Position numbers and translations under genes: made by a program
Part shown: piece after piece, positions 54,881 to 64,000 of the stretch
How the letters are laid out: each line of letters begins with the position of its first letter
How positions within the stretch are numbered: the stretch's first letter is position 1
Notes under the pieces: model-generated
The model's input: only the letters and a program-made list of their open reading frames with translations
Told to the model about the DNA's origin: nothing
The model's database searches: none
NCBI RefSeq assembly: GCF_012933545.1
Contig: NZ_JAADJU010000011.1
Coordinates: forward strand, 124,001-188,000
From: Rouxiella aceris
GTDB lineage: Bacteria; Pseudomonadota; Gammaproteobacteria; Enterobacterales; Enterobacteriaceae
Direction: 5' to 3'
Length of the DNA stretch: 64,000 bases

Positions 54881-54912
54881 AAGCCCTGAGTTATTGCTAA
54901 CTCAGGGCTTTT
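54881..54912 (+). terminator. Terminator after the permease gene
   Basis: A perfect 13-bp stem AAGCCCTGAGTTA/TAACTCAGGGCTT with a 4-base loop is followed by T. Being palindromic with A/T flanks, it can also stop transcription from tRNA-Asp on the minus strand. Confidence 0.9.
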
Positions 54913-54917
54913 GAATG

Positions 54918-54994
54918 TGGCGGAACGGACGGGGCTCGAACCCGCGACCCCCTGCGTGACAGGCAGGTATTCTAACCAACTGAACTACCGCTCC
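54918..54994 (-). tRNA. aspV: tRNA-Asp (GUC anticodon)
   Basis: The reverse complement has acceptor GGAGCGG, D-arm GTTCAGTTGGTTAGAAT, anticodon loop CTGTCAC (GUC), T-arm with GGGTTCGAGCCC and encoded CCA, 77 bases. It is next to dnaQ, as aspV is in E. coli. No integrase borders it. Confidence 0.96.
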
Positions 54995-55144
54995 ACAGTA
55001 CTGCTATTCCGAACTGTTCAAGGGAGAACGGAACGAGGCGCATATTACTTTTGGCAGAGGATTCCGTCAATGGTTTTTCTGACAAATAATTCTATTTGTT
55101 CACTATTTCCGCGTCGCGAGAAAATTGACTACCAAAATCGGGTG

Positions 55145-55894
55145 TTATTCTGCTGCCGGCGGTGCTGGTCGCCATAAACAACTACCGCCCTTTTTCACCA
55201 CCAGATCCAGACGGGATTCATGCGCCGCCAGCTCCTCTTCCGAGGCCATTAACACCTTCAACCCGGAAGCCGGACGCAGAATACGCTGGATATCCTGACC
55301 ATCATCGCCGGTATTTTGCTCGCCCTCATGGGAGAACTTGATCAGCGTCTGACCACCGGTCATCATCAGATAGACTTCGGCCAGAATTTCGGAGTCGAGC
55401 AGTGCGCCGTGCAGCGTTCGCTTGCTGTTATCGATCAGATAGCGATCGCTAAGGGCATCCAGGCTGTTACGCTTACCGGGAAACAACCGCCGCGCCATTT
55501 GCAGGCTATCGGTGATTTTACAGAAGGTTTCGGTTTTGGGGATATCCCGCCCCAGCATACCGAACTCATAGTCCATAAAGCCGATATCAAAGTTGGCGTT
55601 ATGGATAACCAGCTCGCCGCCGCGAATATACTCGAGAAAGTCATCGGCAATCTCGGCAAAGGTTGGCTTGTCGGCAAGAAACTCGTCGCTGATCCCATGT
55701 ATGCCAAAGGCTTCGGGATCGACCAGACGATCGGGCTTGAGATACATATGAAAGTTGCGCCCGGTCAAACGTCGGTTGATAACCTCGACGGCGCCGATTT
55801 CGATGATGCGATGCCCTTCATAATGGACACCCAGTTTATTCATACCGGTGGTTTCGGTATCGAGAACTATCTGTCGGGTTGGAGTTGTGATCAT
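55145..55894 (-). CDS. dnaQ: DNA polymerase III epsilon subunit (3'-5' proofreading exonuclease)
   Basis: DnaQ proofreads in the replicative polymerase core, binding alpha and theta. The 249-residue DEDDh exonuclease shows ExoI IVLDTETTGM (Asp, Glu), ExoII HNANFDIGFMDYEFG (Asp) and ExoIII HGALLDSEILAEVYLMM (His, Asp), with a C-terminal linker and alpha-binding tail ending KKGGSCLW. The ATG at 55894 (MITTPTRQIVLDTETTG) matches the family start; the longer frame reads across the promoter and into divergent rnhA. dnaQ and rnhA are arranged back to back with a short shared promoter, as in E. coli. Confidence 0.97.
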   Translation of the reverse strand: MITTPTRQIVLDTETTGMNKLGVHYEGHRIIEIGAVEVINRRLTGRNFHMYLKPDRLVDPEAFGIHGISDEFLADKPTFAEIADDFLEYIRGGELVIHNANFDIGFMDYEFGMLGRDIPKTETFCKITDSLQMARRLFPGKRNSLDALSDRYLIDNSKRTLHGALLDSEILAEVYLMMTGGQTLIKFSHEGEQNTGDDGQDIQRILRPASGLKVLMASEEELAAHESRLDLVVKKGGSCLWRPAPPAAE

Positions 55895-55964
55895 ATTGCA
55901 GTGCTCATAGCGCTCGTTTATGTCAGACTTAGGCTTTACATTCTGATGGAAGAGTCTACCAGAG

Positions 55965-56432
<468 letters not shown>

Positions 56433-56495
56433 TCAGGCTACTGCGCTCGCCCCTGGCGATGCGCAGACCTTCCCGGCTTTTCTCTTTTATTACTA

Positions 56496-57221
56496 CTACT
56501 CGTCATGCCCTTTGCGATAGCTTTTATTGGCCCCCACTGGCTGAACCATTGAGCGCCGACGCGCCAGCACTTTTTTGGCGGTGGGCAACAGCGGCAAGGT
56601 GCGTTTTCTGGCGACAATCACCGCCATACAGCCCAATGCCGGCAGATGCGCACTCAGTAGTCGGCCGCCCTGTTTATGCCAGGGCAAAACATGAAAGCGC
56701 GACGAATACATCACTTCGTAATTCAGCAGGCTTAACCAGTCCAGCAGTCGCGTCTGCGTAAACATCCGGCTGCAGAAAGGCTGACGTTTACGCAACACCG
56801 GCAGGCACTTGCCGACACCAAGCAGACTTAGCGGGCTAAAGCCGCCAATCACCAGCCAGCCATCGTCAATCAATACCCGATCGACCTCACGCAGGATGCG
56901 ATGAGGATCGCTGGCATAATTAAGGGTGTGACACAGCAGGCAGGCATCTACCGATTTTTGCTCAAACGGCAGGTAATAGGGATCGCCCTGCACATGAAGA
57001 TTTTCGCCCTGCGGCGCCACGTTGACCTGATGGGAAATCGGACAATCCTCACTATTGATTTCGGTGCTTAAATTGCCAATCTTAAGCAAATGAAAACCAT
57101 ACAGCTTGCCCCACCAGGGTTGCAGTTGATGTTCAAGGGCGGCACGGTAGTGCTCGCCACGGGGAATATCTTGCCAGGACGAAGGCGCCACGAGATGTTT
57201 ACGGATATGCGCTGACTTCAT
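56496..57221 (-). CDS. yafS: SAM-dependent methyltransferase YafS
   Basis: A 241-residue class I methyltransferase-like protein at the E. coli yafS position between rnhA and gloB. It has the LVAPSSWQDIPRGEHYRAALEHQLQPWWGKLYGFHLLKIGNLS region (segments VAPSSWQDIPRGE and WWGKLYGFHLLKIG), VQGDPYYLPFEQKSVDACLLCHTLNYASDPHRILREVDRVLIDDGWLVI (segments VDACLLCHTLNY and ILREVDRVL), and GGFSPLSLLG. The last segment carries the post-motif pattern of Methyltransf_11. The substrate is unknown. Confidence 0.9.
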   Translation of the reverse strand: MKSAHIRKHLVAPSSWQDIPRGEHYRAALEHQLQPWWGKLYGFHLLKIGNLSTEINSEDCPISHQVNVAPQGENLHVQGDPYYLPFEQKSVDACLLCHTLNYASDPHRILREVDRVLIDDGWLVIGGFSPLSLLGVGKCLPVLRKRQPFCSRMFTQTRLLDWLSLLNYEVMYSSRFHVLPWHKQGGRLLSAHLPALGCMAVIVARKRTLPLLPTAKKVLARRRSMVQPVGANKSYRKGHDE

Positions 57222-57384
57222 AATTTTTCAACTTTCAGGCTGTTGCCGCCACCCGTCTTATTGGGGTAACGACAAGGCAGCAAGCGAGAAGCGCCCGATG
57301 CGCCTACTCTGATAGTATTTCGGGTATCAAACGTAGCTGACACAGCTGCAATTTCAACTACAGCAGGTATCACAGGAGTTTGTC

Positions 57385-58140
57385 ATGAATCTTATCAGCA
57401 TTCCGGCACTACGGGACAACTACATTTGGCTAATTGACGACCAAAATGGCCATTGTGTGATCGTCGATCCAGGAGAAGCCGCACCAGTTTTTCAGGCGCT
57501 GGCAGAACGCCATTTAACCCCGACAGCCATCTTGCTCACCCACCATCACGACGACCACGTTGGCGGCGTACGCGCAATTACCGAGCGATTTTCTGCTGTA
57601 AAAGTATACGGGCCAGAGGAAACTGCCAGTAAAGGAGCTAAGATAATTCTTAAAAACCAGCAAAAGGTCGAAATTGGTGGGGTCAACTGGCAGATTTTTG
57701 CTACCCCGGGGCACACATTAGGTCATATCTCATACTACAGTGCCCCTTATCTTTTCTGCGGCGACACAATGTTTTCGGCAGGCTGCGGACGTCTTTTTGA
57801 AGGCACCGCCGAACAAATGTACCAATCGTTTCAACAGTTAGCTGAACTTCCTGACGATACGCTGGTCTGTGGCGCACACGAATATACAGTGTCAAATCTT
57901 AAGTTTGCACGCCAGATCCTGCCAGACGATTCTGATATTTCAGCCCATGAAGAATACGTGTTGGCTAAGCGCAAAAATGGACAATCATCCCTCCCTACAA
58001 CCCTGGGTTTAGAACGCAAAATCAACCTATTCTTACGATGCCATGACACTGATTTACAAAAGAAATTAGACCTTAACGGAAGCATAACGCAAGACTGGCA
58101 AGTATTTGCCCGTTTACGCCAGCTCAAGGATAGCTTCTGA
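57385..58140 (+). CDS. gloB: Hydroxyacylglutathione hydrolase (glyoxalase II)
   Basis: It hydrolyses S-lactoylglutathione to lactate and glutathione, finishing methylglyoxal detoxification. The 251-residue metallo-beta-lactamase-fold enzyme has LTHHHDDHVGGVRAI (THxHxDH), TPGHTLGHISYY, FCGDTMFSAGCGRLFEGTAEQMYQS and GAHEYTVSNLKFARQI. The start ATG has CAGGAG upstream. It is transcribed toward mltD and divergent from yafS, as in E. coli. Confidence 0.97.
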   Translation: MNLISIPALRDNYIWLIDDQNGHCVIVDPGEAAPVFQALAERHLTPTAILLTHHHDDHVGGVRAITERFSAVKVYGPEETASKGAKIILKNQQKVEIGGVNWQIFATPGHTLGHISYYSAPYLFCGDTMFSAGCGRLFEGTAEQMYQSFQQLAELPDDTLVCGAHEYTVSNLKFARQILPDDSDISAHEEYVLAKRKNGQSSLPTTLGLERKINLFLRCHDTDLQKKLDLNGSITQDWQVFARLRQLKDSF

Positions 58141-58209
58141 AGCTTTTGGTTGTGTTTTTTGCCTGGGTAAAGTATTATTGCTCGTCTTTTAAGCAACTAT
58201 GACAAACAC

Positions 58210-59586
58210 ATGAAGGCAAAAGCGATTATCTTCGCCTCGGTGTTGCTGGTCGGTTGCCAGGCGTCCAGGCAGGACGTGCGGGTACCGGTACAGCATGCAC
58301 AGAGTTTGTCTTCGGCAAGTCAAAGTGAAGCAGGAGAGTACACAGACGATGGTCGAGCGACATCGGCGCAATGGCTGAGTAGTAATGATGCCCTTGCGCA
58401 AAAGAATCTGTGGAACTTCATTGGCGACGAGCTGAAGATGAAGGTTCCGGATAATCCCCGGATCCGTGAGCAAAAAAATAAATATTTAAAAAATAAGAGC
58501 TATCTCCACGATGTAACATTACGGGCAGAGCCGTACATGTACTGGATCACCGAGCAGATTAAGAAACGTAAAATGCCGATGGAACTGGTACTGCTACCCA
58601 TAGTGGAGAGCGCTTTTGACCCAAAAGCAACCTCAGCAGCCAACGCCGCTGGGTTATGGCAGATTGTGCCTAAAACGGGTCGCAATTATGGTTTAAAGCA
58701 AAACCAGTGGTATGACGGTCGCCGTGATGTGGTGGCGTCGACAACTGCTGCGCTTGATATGATGCAAAGCCTGAACAAGATGTTTGACGGTGACTGGTTA
58801 CTGACGGTCGCTGCCTACAACAGCGGTGAAGGTCGCGTGATGCAAGCCATTAAACAGAATAAAGCCAAAGGTAAGCCTACCGATTTTTGGGCACTGGCGC
58901 TTCCTCGTGAAACGTCGATCTATGTTCCAAAAATGTTAGCGCTGAGCGAAATTCTGAAAAATAGTAAAAAATACGGCATTAGCTTACCGAAACCGAGTGA
59001 AGACCGTGCCCTGGCACGAGTAGAAGTCGGTCAACAGATGCAGTTAACTCAGGCGGCTGAGATGGCGGGCATGTCACTGACTAAGCTAAAGTCCTTTAAT
59101 ACCGGCTACAAACGTGATGTTACGGCCCCTAACGGCCCACATTACATTGTGTTGCCAAAGACGCATGCCGACCAGCTAAAGGTCTCGCTGGCTGATGGAG
59201 ACATCAGTGCAGTGCAGGAAACCAAACTGGCCAGCAACAGCACGTCTGGCGCAGCGTCTTACAAGGTTCGCTCCGGCGATAACCTGCAAGGCATTGCGGC
59301 CAAACTGAATGTGAAGTCCAGTGATTTACAGCGTTGGAACAATTTACGCTCGGCGAGCGTGTTAAAAGTTGGGCAAACCCTGCAAGTGACAGACAGCGGC
59401 GTAAGCGGTAGCAACAGTGGCAGTATCAAGTATCAGGTACGTAAAGGCGATTCGTTGGCCAGTATTGCCAAGCGGCACGGCGTTAACATCAAAGATGTAC
59501 TGCGCTGGAATGCGGGCATGGACAACCTCCAGCCAGGCGAAACGCTGACACTATTTGTCAGCGGCAAGCAGAGTCCTGATAGCTGA
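58210..59586 (+). CDS. mltD: Membrane-bound lytic murein transglycosylase D
   Basis: It cleaves peptidoglycan glycan strands to 1,6-anhydromuramic ends, working in the outer-membrane inner leaflet. The 458-residue lipoprotein (VLLVGC, Cys16) has an SLT domain with catalytic Glu in LLPIVESAFDPKATSAANAAGLWQIVP (segments VLLPIVESAFDP and AAGLWQIVPKTGRNYGL) and YNSGEGRVMQAI. Two C-terminal LysM repeats follow: YKVRSGDNLQGIAAKLNV near residue 350 and YQVRKGDSLASIAKRHGV near 408. A terminator follows. Confidence 0.96.
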   Translation: MKAKAIIFASVLLVGCQASRQDVRVPVQHAQSLSSASQSEAGEYTDDGRATSAQWLSSNDALAQKNLWNFIGDELKMKVPDNPRIREQKNKYLKNKSYLHDVTLRAEPYMYWITEQIKKRKMPMELVLLPIVESAFDPKATSAANAAGLWQIVPKTGRNYGLKQNQWYDGRRDVVASTTAALDMMQSLNKMFDGDWLLTVAAYNSGEGRVMQAIKQNKAKGKPTDFWALALPRETSIYVPKMLALSEILKNSKKYGISLPKPSEDRALARVEVGQQMQLTQAAEMAGMSLTKLKSFNTGYKRDVTAPNGPHYIVLPKTHADQLKVSLADGDISAVQETKLASNSTSGAASYKVRSGDNLQGIAAKLNVKSSDLQRWNNLRSASVLKVGQTLQVTDSGVSGSNSGSIKYQVRKGDSLASIAKRHGVNIKDVLRWNAGMDNLQPGETLTLFVSGKQSPDS

Positions 59587-59630
59587 TAAACTGTCCCCGG
59601 CAGCAAGATATACCACTTTGTCGCCAGTAT

Positions 59631-59658
59631 AAAAAAAGCACCTTCGGGTGCTTTTTTT
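59631..59658 (+). terminator. Terminator after mltD
   Basis: A 12-bp stem AAAAAAAGCACC/GGTGCTTTTTTT with a TTCG loop, bidirectional, lies between convergent mltD and yafD. Confidence 0.93.
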
Positions 59659-59700
59659 TGCGGCTAAAAATCATGGCTATCGCTCTGTCGCCGGGTAAGA

Positions 59701-60510
59701 TCACAAGGCTATATGCGCCGGTGGTTGTTGGGCTAAAAACTCCACCAATAGCGGATTGTGATCAGAAGCCCGTGTTTCCATCACATTGGCCTGCATCACG
59801 CTTAAGCCACGGTAGAAAATAAAGTCCAACGGACGGCCAAAAGCCCGGCGACGCAGGTCCGAAGGAAAGCGCACCTCTTGCAGCGACACATTATTGGCAA
59901 AACCATAGAGCGCGTTGATCCGCTGACGGCTCCAGGCATTAAAGTCGCCCGCCAGAACTACCGGACCTTTATGGTTGGCGATCTGTTCACCAATCGGATC
60001 CAGTTGCTTGCTGTAGACATCGACACCAATACTGAAATTCACCGCGTGGATATTCACTACCATCAATAAACGCCCATCCAATAGCGGATAAACCGTGACT
60101 AACGCCGACTTGGACAGCCGCAGCAGAGGCTCGCGCTCTCTTAACGGACAGCAATACACCGGGTGGGCGGCGGCCAGCGTCATTACCCCTGACGGATGCT
60201 GAGGCAAGACAAAAGCCGGGACCTGATCGGCGGCAAGATAGTTTGAAGTGGCAAAATGGATCAGCTCAGGGGTGGTTTGCGCCTCCTGTAACAGCACGAG
60301 CTGCGCATCTTTACCAAAGCCCTTCAGCACCGAAAGCCAGTCGGCACGCTGCTGTTTGAAGATATTCCAAACCATAATGCGCAAAATATTCGAATTGGGC
60401 AGTGCAGCGCCTGGTGGCAGCTTCGGTCCAAGATGCGCCAAGGCTCCCGGAAAGATTTGCTCGACCGGTTGACCTGCAACATACCTCATTGCATACGTTT
60501 TTTTTGGCAC
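59701..60510 (-). CDS. yafD: Endonuclease/exonuclease/phosphatase-family protein YafD
   Basis: A 269-residue EEP-fold protein matching E. coli YafD nearly throughout: [54 protein letters not shown] (Glu), [40 protein letters not shown] (Asp, Asn) and [13 protein letters not shown] (Asp, His). It is probably a metal-dependent phosphodiesterase; its substrate is not known, though YafD is linked to envelope and virulence phenotypes. Convergent with mltD. Confidence 0.94.
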   Translation of the reverse strand: MPKKTYAMRYVAGQPVEQIFPGALAHLGPKLPPGAALPNSNILRIMVWNIFKQQRADWLSVLKGFGKDAQLVLLQEAQTTPELIHFATSNYLAADQVPAFVLPQHPSGVMTLAAAHPVYCCPLREREPLLRLSKSALVTVYPLLDGRLLMVVNIHAVNFSIGVDVYSKQLDPIGEQIANHKGPVVLAGDFNAWSRQRINALYGFANNVSLQEVRFPSDLRRRAFGRPLDFIFYRGLSVMQANVMETRASDHNPLLVEFLAQQPPAHIAL

Positions 60511-60856
60511 GCTGTTAACCCATTATCCTCATCACTTACCGGTGATAGACAAACCTTGCGTCGCTTACCAGGTAAGACGGGTCACCATGATTTGCGCTTG
60601 CACATCTTATGGCGAACCGGTGATTGTAAATCGGCTGTGCGGAAAATTTCCCTTCAGCGGTTATTTCAGTATACGCGCCCTAAACTCAAGACCCAATTTG
60701 TTTACATTGCTAATGTATTCGCCTTGCGATCGCTGTTCAGGGGAAATCAGCAAAGAGGGGCGATGTGTTAAAAACAGAGTGCCATTTAATGGCGGCAGCG
60801 TTCTGCTCGTGCTTAAATAACGAAAGTAGTGAGTTATTTATGCTGGAGTAACAATA
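60511..60856. other. Divergent promoter region yafD / yafC
   Basis: This 346-base spacer holds no gene or known operator. Small frames inside it lack conservation features and ribosome sites. The yafC half ends with TGGAGTAACAATA before the ATG at 60857. Confidence 0.45.
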
Positions 60857-61771
60857 ATGAAAGCAAGCTCAGAAGAGTTAATCGCCTTTGTTGCAGTAGT
60901 GGAAAGTGGCAGCTTCAGTCGGGCGGCAGAGCAACTGGGGCAGGATAACTCGGTGGTAAGCCGTACCATCAAGCGTCTGGAACAAAAGTTGGGTATTCAG
61001 TTACTCAATCGCACCACGCGGCAGATCAGCCTCACCCATGAAGGGGAGCGCTATTTTAGCCGGGTGCAAAAGATCTTGCAGGAAATGGCCTCCGCAGAGA
61101 ACGATTTGCTGGAGCATCGCAATGTGCCACAAGGACTATTGCGCGTTGATGCCGCGACGCCGGTGGTATTGCATGTGCTGGCCCCCTTGGTGGCGGAATT
61201 TACTGAACGCTATCCGAAAATATCCCTGTCGCTGTTCTCGTCTGAAAGTAATATCAATCTTATCGACCGTAAGGTCGATGTGGCGATCCGCGTGGGTGAA
61301 CTGGATGATTCCAGCCTGCGTGCGCGCAAACTGATGCTCAGTTACCGTAGCGTACTGGCCTCCCCCGCTTATCTGCAAAAATGGGGCACGCCCACCAGCG
61401 TGGACGATCTGGCCAATCATCGCTGTCTGGGATTTAATGAAGTGATGGCCCTGAATAAATGGCCGCTGCTGTGTGCAGACGGGCAACAATTGACCATCAG
61501 GCCGTTTATCAGCGCAGGCAGTGGCGAAACACTGCGTCAGCTTTGTCTTTCCGGCAACGGCATTGCCTGTATGTCCGACTTTATGACTCGACAGGATATC
61601 GCCAGCGGACAACTGGTTGAACTGCTGGTCTCGGAGGTGATGCCGATTGCCATGCCGCTGCACGCGGTGTACTACAGCGATCAGGCAGTCAGCACGCGGA
61701 TCCGCTGCTTTATCGATTTTCTTAGTGAACGCCTGGGTAACGGGGACGACTCGGCGCCGTTAACAATCTGA
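60857..61771 (+). CDS. yafC: LysR-family regulator YafC
   Basis: A 304-residue LysR protein corresponding by order and sequence to E. coli Yaf[60 protein letters not shown] (HTH core [20 protein letters not shown]), then the effector domain ([39 protein letters not shown]). CrgA-like subgroup. Targets are unknown; the neighbouring aryl-polyene-like genes, whose last gene overlaps its 3' end by 12 bases, are possible but unproven. Confidence 0.93.
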   Translation: MKASSEELIAFVAVVESGSFSRAAEQLGQDNSVVSRTIKRLEQKLGIQLLNRTTRQISLTHEGERYFSRVQKILQEMASAENDLLEHRNVPQGLLRVDAATPVVLHVLAPLVAEFTERYPKISLSLFSSESNINLIDRKVDVAIRVGELDDSSLRARKLMLSYRSVLASPAYLQKWGTPTSVDDLANHRCLGFNEVMALNKWPLLCADGQQLTIRPFISAGSGETLRQLCLSGNGIACMSDFMTRQDIASGQLVELLVSEVMPIAMPLHAVYYSDQAVSTRIRCFIDFLSERLGNGDDSAPLTI

Positions 61772-62485
61772 CCGGCTTAGATAACGCTGCCAGGTTAAAG
61801 CGGGTAGTGCGGCTAACTCACCGATTGTATTAACCGTAAACCGCACCACGGTGCTCACTTCGACGGGTAAGGCCAGCGCTAACGAGGCGGTTTCGTCAAA
61901 GGCATGCAACAGTTGCATCTGCGCAGCACAGGGGGCAGAGAAGCGCTGCGCCAGCGGATCCAGGCTGATGGCAGACATCGACCAAACCGTCATCCCCTGG
62001 CTTTTTAACAGCGCCTCACGCAGGCACCAGAGCTGCCAAAAAGCCGCCTGCCGGTCGCTTTGCCCAACCAGCCACTGATTTTCCCTTGCGCTAAAAAATT
62101 CCGCTGCCAGCGCCATTATTCCGCGACGCGGGCGATTAACTTCAATATCGCAGCCAGGTGCAACCCTCTTCGTTACCGCCACCAGCAGTTGCTCTCCGCT
62201 ATGGCTGATATTGAAATAAGGCAGGGCGGGATCGACGAAAACCGGCTTGCCTGCCGGCTGCGTGATCATTTCAGGGAGAACGGGCAACCCATACTGCCGA
62301 AAAACCAGCTCGGCCAACAGCGCTCTGCCAGCCAAAAAGCGCGAAGCACGCGCCTGGCTCATGGTTGCGGCTTCAGCAAGCAGCCTCGGCGACAAGCGCC
62401 GGGTCGAGAACGGCAATTCAGACCCGGCATGCAACAGCCAACAGCACTGTTGTTGGCCAGGGTCATTTTGCACGTTACCGGTCAT
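61760..62485 (-). CDS. 4'-phosphopantetheinyl transferase (AcpT/Sfp-like)
   Basis: It transfers phosphopantetheine from CoA to acyl carrier proteins. The 241-residue protein shows [15 protein letters not shown], then the metal motif [12 protein letters not shown] and [17 protein letters not shown], a variant of the WxxKEA motif with Arg for Lys. The start at 62485 (MTGNVQND) overlaps the ketoacyl synthase stop; the frame to 62539 would read into that gene. Located at the 3' end of an aryl-polyene-type fatty-acid cluster, it probably primes that cluster's carrier proteins, which lie off the right edge. Confidence 0.85.
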   Translation of the reverse strand: MTGNVQNDPGQQQCCWLLHAGSELPFSTRRLSPRLLAEAATMSQARASRFLAGRALLAELVFRQYGLPVLPEMITQPAGKPVFVDPALPYFNISHSGEQLLVAVTKRVAPGCDIEVNRPRRGIMALAAEFFSARENQWLVGQSDRQAAFWQLWCLREALLKSQGMTVWSMSAISLDPLAQRFSAPCAAQMQLLHAFDETASLALALPVEVSTVVRFTVNTIGELAALPALTWQRYLSRSDC

Positions 62486-62489
62486 CGGC

Positions 62490-63722
62490 TCAGGCCCAGC
62501 GACGGAAGACCAGAGAGGTATTAATGCCGCCAAAAGCAAAGTTGTTCGACTGAATATATTCAGTGTCGATATTGCGCGATTGTCCCATCAGATAATCGAG
62601 ATCGCCGCAGGCAGGATCCGGTTCTGTCAGGTTGATGGTGGGAACAAACCGCCCTTCATTCATCATCTCCAGCGACATCCAGGCTTCCAGCGCCCCGCAG
62701 GCACCAAGGGTATGGCCGAAGTAGCTCTTTAACGACGAGATAGGGGTGGTGTTGCCAAACACCGCTGCCGTGGCATGACTTTCCGCAATATCACCGCGGT
62801 CGGTGGCGGTGCCGTGCGCACTGATATAACCAATCTCCGACGGAGGAATGCCTGCCTGTTGCAACGCCTGGGCAATGCAGATCTGCATGGTTTCTTTTTG
62901 TGGCTGGGTAATATGGGCTGCATCGCAGTTAGTGGCAAAACCGACAACTTCGCCATAGATATGCGCTCCGCGCGCCAGCGCATGATCAAGAGACTCGAGG
63001 ATCAATGCTCCAGCCCCTTCACCAATCACCAGTCCGTCGCGATACTTATCAAACGGCCGCGGCGACAGTTCCGGCGTATCATTTTGCTGGCTGGTGGCAA
63101 ACAGGGTATCAAATACCGCCGCCTCGGAAGGACAGAGTTCTTCTGCGCCACCGGCCACCATCACTTTTTGATAACCATGGCGGATAGCTTCATAGGCATA
63201 GCCAATAGCCTGGCTTCCCGAGGTGCAGGCGCTGGACGTCGGGATCACCCGACCACGCAGGCCAAAAAACAGCCCGGCGTTAACCGCCGTGGTATGGGGC
63301 ATCATCTGCACATAGGTGGTACCGGTAATATTGTTGGTGTGTTTTTCCAGCATCATGGTGGCAAACTCGCTAACCGGCTTGGTGCTGCCGGTCGAGGAGC
63401 CAAAAGCAATGCCGGTATCACCGTTGGTCAGCACCGCTTCGCCAATCAGTCCCGCCTGCTCCAATGCCAGCTCGGTGGCACGCGTCGATAGCAACGATAC
63501 TCGCCCCATGGAGCGGATACGCTTGCGGGTATAGTGTTCCGGCAAGATAAAATCGTCGATCGGCGCGGCAAGATGGGTATTCAATCCCTGATATTGCAGC
63601 CATTCATCCATATGACGTACAGCGTTACGCCCCTGGTGCAATCGCTCCCCCACTTGCTGCCAGCTATTGCCAAAAGCGGTCACCCCTTTCATACCGGTGA
63701 TCACGACACGCTGAATACTCAT
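62490..63722 (-). CDS. Beta-ketoacyl-ACP synthase (aryl-polyene-cluster type)
   Basis: A 410-residue FabF/FabB-type condensing enzyme. It shows GITGMKGVTAFGNSW-like start (VVITGMKGVTAFGNSW), active-site Cys in PTSSACTSGSQAIGYAYEAI, first His in ISAHGTATDRGDIAES, and second His in KSYFGHTLGACGALEAW. It ends SNNFAFGGINTSLVF. Its ATG overlaps the upstream reductase's stop by four bases. It resembles the ApeR-type synthases that end aryl-polyene gene clusters with FabG- and PPTase-type partners; which Ape letter applies cannot be fixed without the rest of the cluster. Confidence 0.88.
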   Translation of the reverse strand: MSIQRVVITGMKGVTAFGNSWQQVGERLHQGRNAVRHMDEWLQYQGLNTHLAAPIDDFILPEHYTRKRIRSMGRVSLLSTRATELALEQAGLIGEAVLTNGDTGIAFGSSTGSTKPVSEFATMMLEKHTNNITGTTYVQMMPHTTAVNAGLFFGLRGRVIPTSSACTSGSQAIGYAYEAIRHGYQKVMVAGGAEELCPSEAAVFDTLFATSQQNDTPELSPRPFDKYRDGLVIGEGAGALILESLDHALARGAHIYGEVVGFATNCDAAHITQPQKETMQICIAQALQQAGIPPSEIGYISAHGTATDRGDIAESHATAAVFGNTTPISSLKSYFGHTLGACGALEAWMSLEMMNEGRFVPTINLTEPDPACGDLDYLMGQSRNIDTEYIQSNNFAFGGINTSLVFRRWA

Positions 63723-64000
63723 ACCATACCCCCGTTGATGGAAATCACCTGGCGGGTAACATAAGCGGCAATATCCGACATCAAATAACTGGCCAGCCCG
63801 GCCACTTCGTCCGCCGAACCCATACGTTTAAGCGGGATCATACTCATTGCTGCCTCCATGGCCTGCGGCTGCATATCGAGCATGCCGGTATCAATCAGGC
63901 CGGGAGCAATGCAGTTAACGGTAATTTTGCGCTTCGCCAACTCCAGGGACAGCGCTTTGCAGGCACCGATAATTCCCGCCTTGGCGGCACTGTAGTTAAC
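63719..64000 (-). CDS. 3-ketoacyl-ACP reductase (FabG-like), partial
   Basis: The C-terminal 93 residues of a short-chain dehydrogenase, cut by the right edge. They start VNYSAAKAGIIGACKALSLELAKRKITVN, which contains the YxxxK catalytic pair (Tyr3, Lys7 of this fragment). They continue with IAPGLIDTGMLD and end VTRQVISINGGMV. This matches the ApeQ/FabG type. It is translationally coupled with the ketoacyl synthase gene. The N-terminal NADPH-binding part is outside the window. Confidence 0.85.
   Translation of the reverse strand, partial: VNYSAAKAGIIGACKALSLELAKRKITVNCIAPGLIDTGMLDMQPQAMEAAMSMIPLKRMGSADEVAGLASYLMSDIAAYVTRQVISINGGMV

Overview
Organism: the backbone is enterobacterial. Two tRNA genes (Thr-CGU next to proBA, Asp-GUC next to dnaQ) and the runs proA-proB-crl-frsA-gpt-pepD-dinB-yafK-yafJ-gmhA-fadE and dnaQ/rnhA-yafS-gloB-mltD-yafD-yafC match the E. 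coli proBA to dnaQ region gene for gene. The complete methionine-salvage (mtn) cluster, the large ureide (hpx) cluster and an aryl-polyene-like fatty-acid locus are absent from this place in E. coli K-12. This points to a Serratia/Rahnella-like member of the Enterobacterales; that placement is inference.

Layout. 1-12.3 kb is a mobile, partly AT-rich accessory region ending at tRNA-Thr. It holds a LysR regulator, a small YjfB-type motility gene behind a perfect sigma-28 promoter, the wreck of a YafN-like antitoxin, a stand-alone OLD-family nuclease, and an IS3-family element split by an IS110-family element. Beyond these come an unrecognised gene with a DUF4365/PD-(D/E)xK-like N-terminus, an HNH-like zinc protein, an AbiTii-domain protein, and a P4-type integrase killed by one in-frame TGA. 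It reads as a defence-type genomic island fixed at the tRNA. 12.4-25.8 kb is conserved core (proline synthesis, Crl, FrsA, Gpt, PepD, SOS polymerase DinB with a LexA box, YafK, YafJ, GmhA, FadE with a FadR-like operator).

26.0-28.0 kb is a low-GC two-gene cassette: a putative papain/C39-like cysteine-peptidase effector without signal peptide, followed by a small lipoprotein that looks like its immunity protein. Near-identical terminator hairpins bracket the pair. 28.0-37.1 kb carries yehS and methionine salvage (mtnK / mtnA, mtnDCB, mtnE, yafV) with MetJ-box-like sites in both divergent promoters. A CsgG-like/DUF4810/DUF799 lipoprotein operon is lodged between mtnA and mtnD.

37.3-54.9 kb is a ureide/purine-catabolism locus of four blocks. 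(i) A minus-strand operon has a polar amino-acid-type ABC importer followed by hpxJ-hpxK-hpxQ-hpxT, with an RpiR regulator gene upstream. (ii) A plus-strand operon is hpxW-X-Y-Z (oxamate amidohydrolase plus an amidase set resembling AtzG/AtzE/AtzH). (iii) A minus-strand operon has a GntR regulator, allantoin racemase, allantoinase and a chorismate-mutase-like protein, divergent from an NCS1 allantoin-type permease. (iv) At the left border is an odd protein with a CTP-synthase-like glutamine-amidotransferase domain lacking its Cys nucleophile. Together these take 5-hydroxyisourate/allantoin to glyoxylate- and oxalate-level products; no urate- or xanthine-oxidising enzyme is in the window. 54.9-61.8 kb is core again, and 61.8 kb to the right edge starts an aryl-polyene-like cluster (phosphopantetheinyl transferase, ketoacyl synthase, partial ketoacyl reductase).

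The least explained items are the effector/immunity cassette, the pseudo-amidotransferase fusion, the AT-rich nuclease-like orphan gene, and the lipoprotein trio inside the mtn locus.
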